A DNA stretch of 64,000 bases. Source: Peptoniphilus lacrimalis DSM 7455 (lineage in GTDB: Bacteria > Bacillota > Clostridia > Tissierellales > Peptoniphilaceae). Shown here piece after piece: positions 60,177-64,000 of the stretch. The stretch is taken from the NCBI RefSeq assembly GCF_000378725.1, contig NZ_KB900370.1:124001-188000 (forward strand). The letters are read 5' to 3'. The translations under genes were made by a program, and so were the position numbers. Numbering within the stretch: position 1 is the stretch's first letter; each line of letters begins with the position of its first letter. The notes below the pieces were generated by a model that was given only the letters and a program-made list of their open reading frames with translations, was not told the DNA's origin and searched no databases.

Positions 60177-60602
60177 ATGAAGTATCAAGTAAAAGTAGAT
60201 GGAAAAATATTTGAAGTTGAAGTAGAAAAAGTTGGTGGAGGATATCAATCACTTACACCAGGTTCATTAAACGCTGCAGGAGCTTTCCAACCACAAGCAC
60301 AACCTGTACAACAACAAGCACAACCAGCACCAGCTGCAGCACCAGCAGCACCAGCTGCAGCACCAGCACCAGCAGCTAGCGGTTCAGGAGCAGATGGAGA
60401 AGTTGTTTCACCAATGCCAGGAAAAATTCTAAAAGTTATAGCTGATAATGGAGCTCATGTAGAAGCTGGAGATGTAATACTTATTCTTGAAGCTATGAAG
60501 ATGGAAAATGAAATCGTAGCTCCAATCGCTGGAACAGTAAGCTTAAGCGTTTCTGTTGGACAAACTGTTGATACAGACGCATTACTTGCAACAGTTAAGT
60601 AA
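60177..60602 (+). CDS. gcdC: Glutaconyl-CoA decarboxylase gamma subunit (biotin carrier)
   Basis: A 141-residue protein: N-terminal 28 residues ('MKYQVKVDGKIFEVEVEKVG'), a Gln/Ala/Pro linker (about 38-72) and a biotinyl domain with 'LILEAMKMENEIVAPIAGTV', biotin on the Lys of EAMKM. It swings carboxybiotin from GcdA to the membrane subunit GcdB. The Pro-rich linker is a plausible EF-P client. 32 bp after gcdD, RBS AAGGGGAA. Confidence 0.95.
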   Translation: MKYQVKVDGKIFEVEVEKVGGGYQSLTPGSLNAAGAFQPQAQPVQQQAQPAPAAAPAAPAAAPAPAASGSGADGEVVSPMPGKILKVIADNGAHVEAGDVILILEAMKMENEIVAPIAGTVSLSVSVGQTVDTDALLATVK

Positions 60603-60619
60603 TTTTTAGGAGGTAGAAA

Positions 60620-61756
60620 ATGCTTATAAGGACCTTACAAGGAATCCTTGCCGAGTCAGGTTTTGCTAATTTAACTGTACAAAATGGTATAATGTTTTTG
60701 ATTTCATTTATACTTTTGTACTTAGCCATTAAAAAAGAATTTGAACCATTACTATTGGTTCCAATTGCATTTGGTATGTTACTTAGAAACTTGCCTTTGG
60801 CAGGACTTATGGATACAGCTGAACCCTGGCAAAGTTCAGGAGTTTTAGCAATTATGTATAATGGTGTTAAGGCAAACTTATTCCCATGTCTAATATTTAT
60901 GGGCGTAGGCTCAATGACTGACTTTGGACCATTAATCGCTAACCCTATTTCATTATTATTAGGATCAGCAGCACAAATCGGAATATATTGTGCATTTCTT
61001 CTAGCTATTGCTTTAGGATTTTCACCACAAGAAGCCGCATCAATCGGTATAATCGGTGGAGCTGACGGACCTACAGCAATATTTACAACATCAAATTTAG
61101 CACCACACTTATTAGCACCAATTGCAGTAGCTGCATATTCATATATGGCTTTGATTCCTATGATTCAACCACCAATTATGAAAGCACTTACTACTAAAAA
61201 AGAAAGAGAAACAAAGATGGTTGCTTTGAGACAGGTTTCTAAAACTGAAAAAGTTATATTCCCAGTTGTCGTAGTAGTATTTACAGCATTATTGCTTCCA
61301 GATGTAGCACCACTATTAGGTCTATTAATGCTTGGTAACTTATTTAAAGAAACAGGCTTAACTGATAGACTTTCAGATACTGCACAAAACGCATTAATGA
61401 ATATAGTAACAATAATGTTAGGTTTAACTGTTGGAGCAACAGCGGAAGGAAATAATTTCTTAGCAAAAGAAACATTAATGATTATAGGACTTGGTTTATT
61501 CGCATTCTGTTGTGCAACAGCAGGAGGAGTTTTATTCGGTAAAGTATTATATTATATAACTGGTGGAAAAATTAATCCATTGATCGGTTCAGCAGGTGTA
61601 TCTGCAGTACCAATGGCAGCCAGAGTATCTCAAGTTGAAGGTAGAAAATATAATCCTACAAACTTCTTACTAATGCACGCAATGGGACCAAACGTAGCAG
61701 GAGTTATTGGATCTGCAGTAGCTGCAGGTGTATTCTTACTGCTATTTAAGATGTAA
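60620..61756 (+). CDS. gcdB: Glutaconyl-CoA decarboxylase beta subunit (Na+ pump)
   Basis: A 378-residue protein with about ten membrane segments of the OadB/MmdB/GcdB family. 'GIIGGADGPTAIFTTSNLAPHLLAPIAVAAYSYMALIP' carries the conserved Asp of the sodium site, and 'NPTNFLLMHAMGPNVAGVIGSAVAAG' is the C-terminal conserved stretch. It decarboxylates biotin and exports Na+, the energy-conserving step. RBS AGGAGGT. Confidence 0.95.
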   Translation: MLIRTLQGILAESGFANLTVQNGIMFLISFILLYLAIKKEFEPLLLVPIAFGMLLRNLPLAGLMDTAEPWQSSGVLAIMYNGVKANLFPCLIFMGVGSMTDFGPLIANPISLLLGSAAQIGIYCAFLLAIALGFSPQEAASIGIIGGADGPTAIFTTSNLAPHLLAPIAVAAYSYMALIPMIQPPIMKALTTKKERETKMVALRQVSKTEKVIFPVVVVVFTALLLPDVAPLLGLLMLGNLFKETGLTDRLSDTAQNALMNIVTIMLGLTVGATAEGNNFLAKETLMIIGLGLFAFCCATAGGVLFGKVLYYITGGKINPLIGSAGVSAVPMAARVSQVEGRKYNPTNFLLMHAMGPNVAGVIGSAVAAGVFLLLFKM

Positions 61757-61815
61757 TAATACTTCAATTGTGAAGTTTATTTATAACACAAGAAAATTTT
61801 GAGGAGGTTATACTT

Positions 61816-62784
61816 TTGAGTAAAGTTATGGAACTAAAAGACGCCATTAGCAAATTTGTTGAAGATGGCGATGTAATATCCCTTGGTGGATTTACAACTA
61901 ATAGAAAGCCATACGCTGCTGTTAACGAAATTCTTCGTCAAGGACAAAAGGATTTTATAGTTGAAGCGGGTCCGGCTGGAGGAGATTGGGATACATTAAT
62001 AGGAGCTGGAAGAGTTAAAGCATACATAAATTGCTATACAGCTAACAGCGGTTATACTAATGTATCAAGAAGATTTAGAGCAGCTATTGAACAAGGAACT
62101 CTTCTTATGGAAGACTATTCTCAAGACGTTGAAATGCAAAGAATTCATGCTGCAGCTTTGGGTCTACCATTTTTACCAGTAAAGCTAATGATGGGTTCCG
62201 ACTTAGCTGACAAATGGGGAATATCAAAAGAACAAAGAGAAAAAGTTGAAAAGTTACCAAATGATAAATTCGTTTATGTAGAAAATCCTTTTAAGAAGGG
62301 TGAAAAAGTGGTAGCTGCTCCAGTACCAGAAATTGATACTGCAATTATTCACGTTCAAATGGCATCTCCAGATGGAACTACAAGAATACTAGGAAATACT
62401 TTCCATGATGTTGATATAGCAATTGCAGCAAGAAAAGTTATTGTAACTTGCGAAGAACTTGTTTCTGATGAATATATTAAGAACCACGGAAGCGATGATA
62501 ATAAGATTCCAGGTTTCTGTGTTGATGCAGTTGTACATTGCCCACATGGTTCTCATCCATCTCAAGTATATGGATATTATGACTATGATGCAGATTTCTA
62601 TAAGATGTATGATAAAGTTTCTAAGACACAAGAAGATTTTGATAAATTCCTAGATGAATGGGTTTATGGAGTTAAAGACCATGAAGAATATCTAGAAAAA
62701 CTTGGAGCAAATAGATTAATCAACTTAAAGAATACTCCGGGATTTGGATACGCTACTGACGTATTGAAGAAGGAGGTAAAATAA
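61816..62784 (+). CDS. gctA: Glutaconate CoA-transferase subunit A
   Basis: A 322-residue class I CoA-transferase subunit. 'KVMELKDAISKFVEDGDVISLGGFTTNRKPYAAVNEILRQG' and 'YSQDVEMQRIHAAALGLPFLPVKLMMGSDL' match GctA. It pairs with GctB to move CoA from acetyl-CoA to 2-hydroxyglutarate (glutaconate in vitro). TTG start with GGAGG eight bases upstream. The stop overlaps the gctB start (TAATG). Confidence 0.94.
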   Translation: MSKVMELKDAISKFVEDGDVISLGGFTTNRKPYAAVNEILRQGQKDFIVEAGPAGGDWDTLIGAGRVKAYINCYTANSGYTNVSRRFRAAIEQGTLLMEDYSQDVEMQRIHAAALGLPFLPVKLMMGSDLADKWGISKEQREKVEKLPNDKFVYVENPFKKGEKVVAAPVPEIDTAIIHVQMASPDGTTRILGNTFHDVDIAIAARKVIVTCEELVSDEYIKNHGSDDNKIPGFCVDAVVHCPHGSHPSQVYGYYDYDADFYKMYDKVSKTQEDFDKFLDEWVYGVKDHEEYLEKLGANRLINLKNTPGFGYATDVLKKEVK

Positions 62785-63581
62785 TGCCTAGATATGATAA
62801 TTATACTAACAAAGAAATGCAAGCTGTAACTATTGCAAAACAAATTAAAGATGGAAATATTGCAATAGTTGGTACTGGACTTCCACTAATTGGAGCTTCA
62901 CTTGCAAAAGCAGTGTATGCACCAGATTGTTATCTAATTGTGGAATCTGGTCTTATGGATTGTAATCCTATAGAAGTACCAAGATCAGTTGGTGATAACA
63001 GATTTATGGCTCACGCAGCTGTTCACTGGACAAATGCAACTTATGTAGGATTCCAAGCTAATGAATATAAACATGACAAAAAGAGAATGATAGCATTTAT
63101 AGGCGGAGCACAAATCGATCCCTATGGAAATGTAAACTCAACTGTTATTGGAGATTATAACCATCCAAAAACTAGATTTACAGGCTCAGGTGGAGCTAAT
63201 GGTATTGCAACATATGTTAATACTATTATAATGATGCAACATCAAAAAAGAAGATTCATGAATAAAATTGACTATGTAACTAGCCCAGGCTGGATAGATG
63301 GTCCTGGTGGACGTGAAAGAGTTGGAATTCCAGGAAACGTTGGTCCACAAATGGTAGTTACAGACCTTGGAATCTTAAAATTTGATGAAAAAACTAAGAG
63401 AATGTATTTAGCAGGATATTATCCAACATCTTCACCAGAAGAAGTAATTGAAAATACTGGATTTGATATTGATGTTTCACGTGCAGTAGAACTTGAAGCA
63501 CCATCAGAAGATGTAATTAAATTAATCAGAGAAGTAATAGATCCAGGCGAAGCATTCATTAAAAAACCAGTAGAAGAATAA
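62784..63581 (+). CDS. gctB: Glutaconate CoA-transferase subunit B
   Basis: A 265-residue partner of GctA. 'CYLIVESGLMDCNPIEVP' places a Glu at residue 54, the same number as the catalytic Glu known in Acidaminococcus GctB. 'GGAQIDPYGNVNST' and 'GSGGANGIATYVNTIIMM' follow. RBS AGGAGG. Ends 11 bp before gcdA. Confidence 0.95.
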   Translation: MPRYDNYTNKEMQAVTIAKQIKDGNIAIVGTGLPLIGASLAKAVYAPDCYLIVESGLMDCNPIEVPRSVGDNRFMAHAAVHWTNATYVGFQANEYKHDKKRMIAFIGGAQIDPYGNVNSTVIGDYNHPKTRFTGSGGANGIATYVNTIIMMQHQKRRFMNKIDYVTSPGWIDGPGGRERVGIPGNVGPQMVVTDLGILKFDEKTKRMYLAGYYPTSSPEEVIENTGFDIDVSRAVELEAPSEDVIKLIREVIDPGEAFIKKPVEE

Positions 63582-63592
63582 AGGAGATATTA

Positions 63593-64000
63593 TGGGTCAA
63601 TATTCACTAGGTTCATATTTTCAAAATATGAAAACAATAGGCGCACCAATAAAAAAAGTTGATGAAGCAAATAGAGATGAACTTCTTGCAGTTGAAAATG
63701 AAATAAGAGAACACATTGAAAACTCTCTTAAAGCAGGTAAACCTGATGAAAAAGTAAACGAAAGAGGGGAAATGACAGCACTTCAAAGAATTGCTGAGCT
63801 TATTGATGAAGGTACTTGGTGCCCACTAAATTCATTATATAACCCAGGAGGAAACTCTCACGGCACAACAGGAATCATTAAAGGATTAGCTAAGGTTGAC
63901 GGAAGATGGGTTTATATAATAGCAAGTGATAACAAAAAACTTGCAGGTGCATGGATTCCAGGACAAGCTGAAAACTTGTTACGTGGTTCAGATACTGCAG
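63593..64000 (+). CDS. gcdA: Glutaconyl-CoA decarboxylase alpha subunit, carboxyltransferase (partial at window edge)
   Basis: 136 N-terminal residues are visible, open to the right edge; the full enzyme is expected to be about 590 residues. 'QYSLGSYFQNMKTIGAPIKKVDEANRDEL', 'NERGEMTALQRIAELIDEGTWCPLNSLYNPGGN' and 'ASDNKKLAGAWIPGQAENLLRGSDTA' closely follow Acidaminococcus GcdA as I remember it. It transfers CO2 from glutaconyl-CoA to the biotin of GcdC. RBS AAAGGAG. Confidence 0.95.

Noticed and set aside
60290-60400. Short CCAGCA/GCAGCA-type repeats in gcdC as a microsatellite or CRISPR-like array
   Set aside because: They simply encode the Ala/Pro/Gln linker usual in GcdC-type biotin carriers.
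1-64000. Defence island, prophage, integrative element or CRISPR array
   Set aside because: Both strands were read for integrases, transposases, restriction, toxin-antitoxin and repeat-spacer patterns; none was recognised.

Overview
The window looks like a chromosome segment of an anaerobic, very AT-rich Gram-positive (Firmicutes/Bacillota), most likely in or near the Peptoniphilaceae (Peptoniphilus-like). I infer this from the low GC content, clostridial gene orders, FabK instead of FabI, an electron-bifurcating Nfn-type enzyme, and a glutaconyl-CoA decarboxylase/glutaconate CoA-transferase operon, the signature of glutamate fermentation through 2-hydroxyglutarate. No phage, insertion sequence, CRISPR array, rRNA or tRNA gene was recognised. 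Almost all of the window is dense, vertically inherited-looking housekeeping sequence.

Layout. 1-4434: end of a pilus/pseudopilus gene cluster (ATPase-like fragment, SGNH hydrolase, GspM/PilO-like protein, three pseudopilins, a PilX/GspK-like protein). 4494-5405: efp and a CD1247-like acidic protein, closed by a perfect 21-bp hairpin. 5459-7164 (-): acetyltransferase-like protein and xpt. 7254-10297: nitroreductase and the t6A tRNA genes tsaE-tsaB-rimI-tsaD. 10380-11768 (-): murC. 11965-14997: ppx-ppk1 behind a Pho-box-like repeat array. 15158-22317: purine operon purC-E-F-M-N-H-D, preceded by a promoter, a PRPP-type (ykkC class 2) riboswitch and a terminator. 22453-32296: one long fatty-acid operon, acpP-accB-accC-accD-accA-fabH-fabK-(FabK-like paralogue)-fabD-fabG-fabF-fabZ. 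32702-39358: free-methionine-sulfoxide reductase, a dicarboxylate/amino-acid symporter, a DUF1275 protein, dinB with an SOS-like operator, queT with a preQ1-I riboswitch, and a divergent AraC-type regulator/flavodoxin pair sharing a Fur-box-like palindrome, followed by a DUF3793 gene. 39419-46982 (-): alr, a fused NfnA-NfnB protein, a nitroreductase, hemW and lepA. 47202-51980: hrcA-grpE-dnaK and dnaJ behind a promoter and CIRCE element. 52064-55253: dps and an M20 peptidase with two membrane proteins, interrupting the usual dnaJ-prmA linkage. 55342-59493: prmA-rsmE-mtaB-nth and a HIT protein. 59758-64000: gcdD-gcdC-gcdB-gctA-gctB-gcdA, the last gene running off the edge.

How it fits together. 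The organism gains energy by decarboxylating glutaconyl-CoA with a sodium-pumping biotin enzyme, a pathway that starts from glutamate and releases ammonia. The purine operon carries a PurF whose glutaminase half has lost its catalytic cysteine, its oxyanion-hole asparagine and the SDSE loop, while the phosphoribosyltransferase half is intact. An ammonia-fed PurF in an ammonia-producing cell is the most interesting hypothesis in the window. Other points are an endonuclease III that has lost two of four cluster cysteines, a FabK paralogue with a cysteine motif, and several well-formed regulatory sites.

Protein starts were chosen from visible ribosome binding sites, so several are shorter than the longest open frame; TTG starts with strong Shine-Dalgarno sequences are common here. 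Functions come from recognising motifs by eye; no database search was run.
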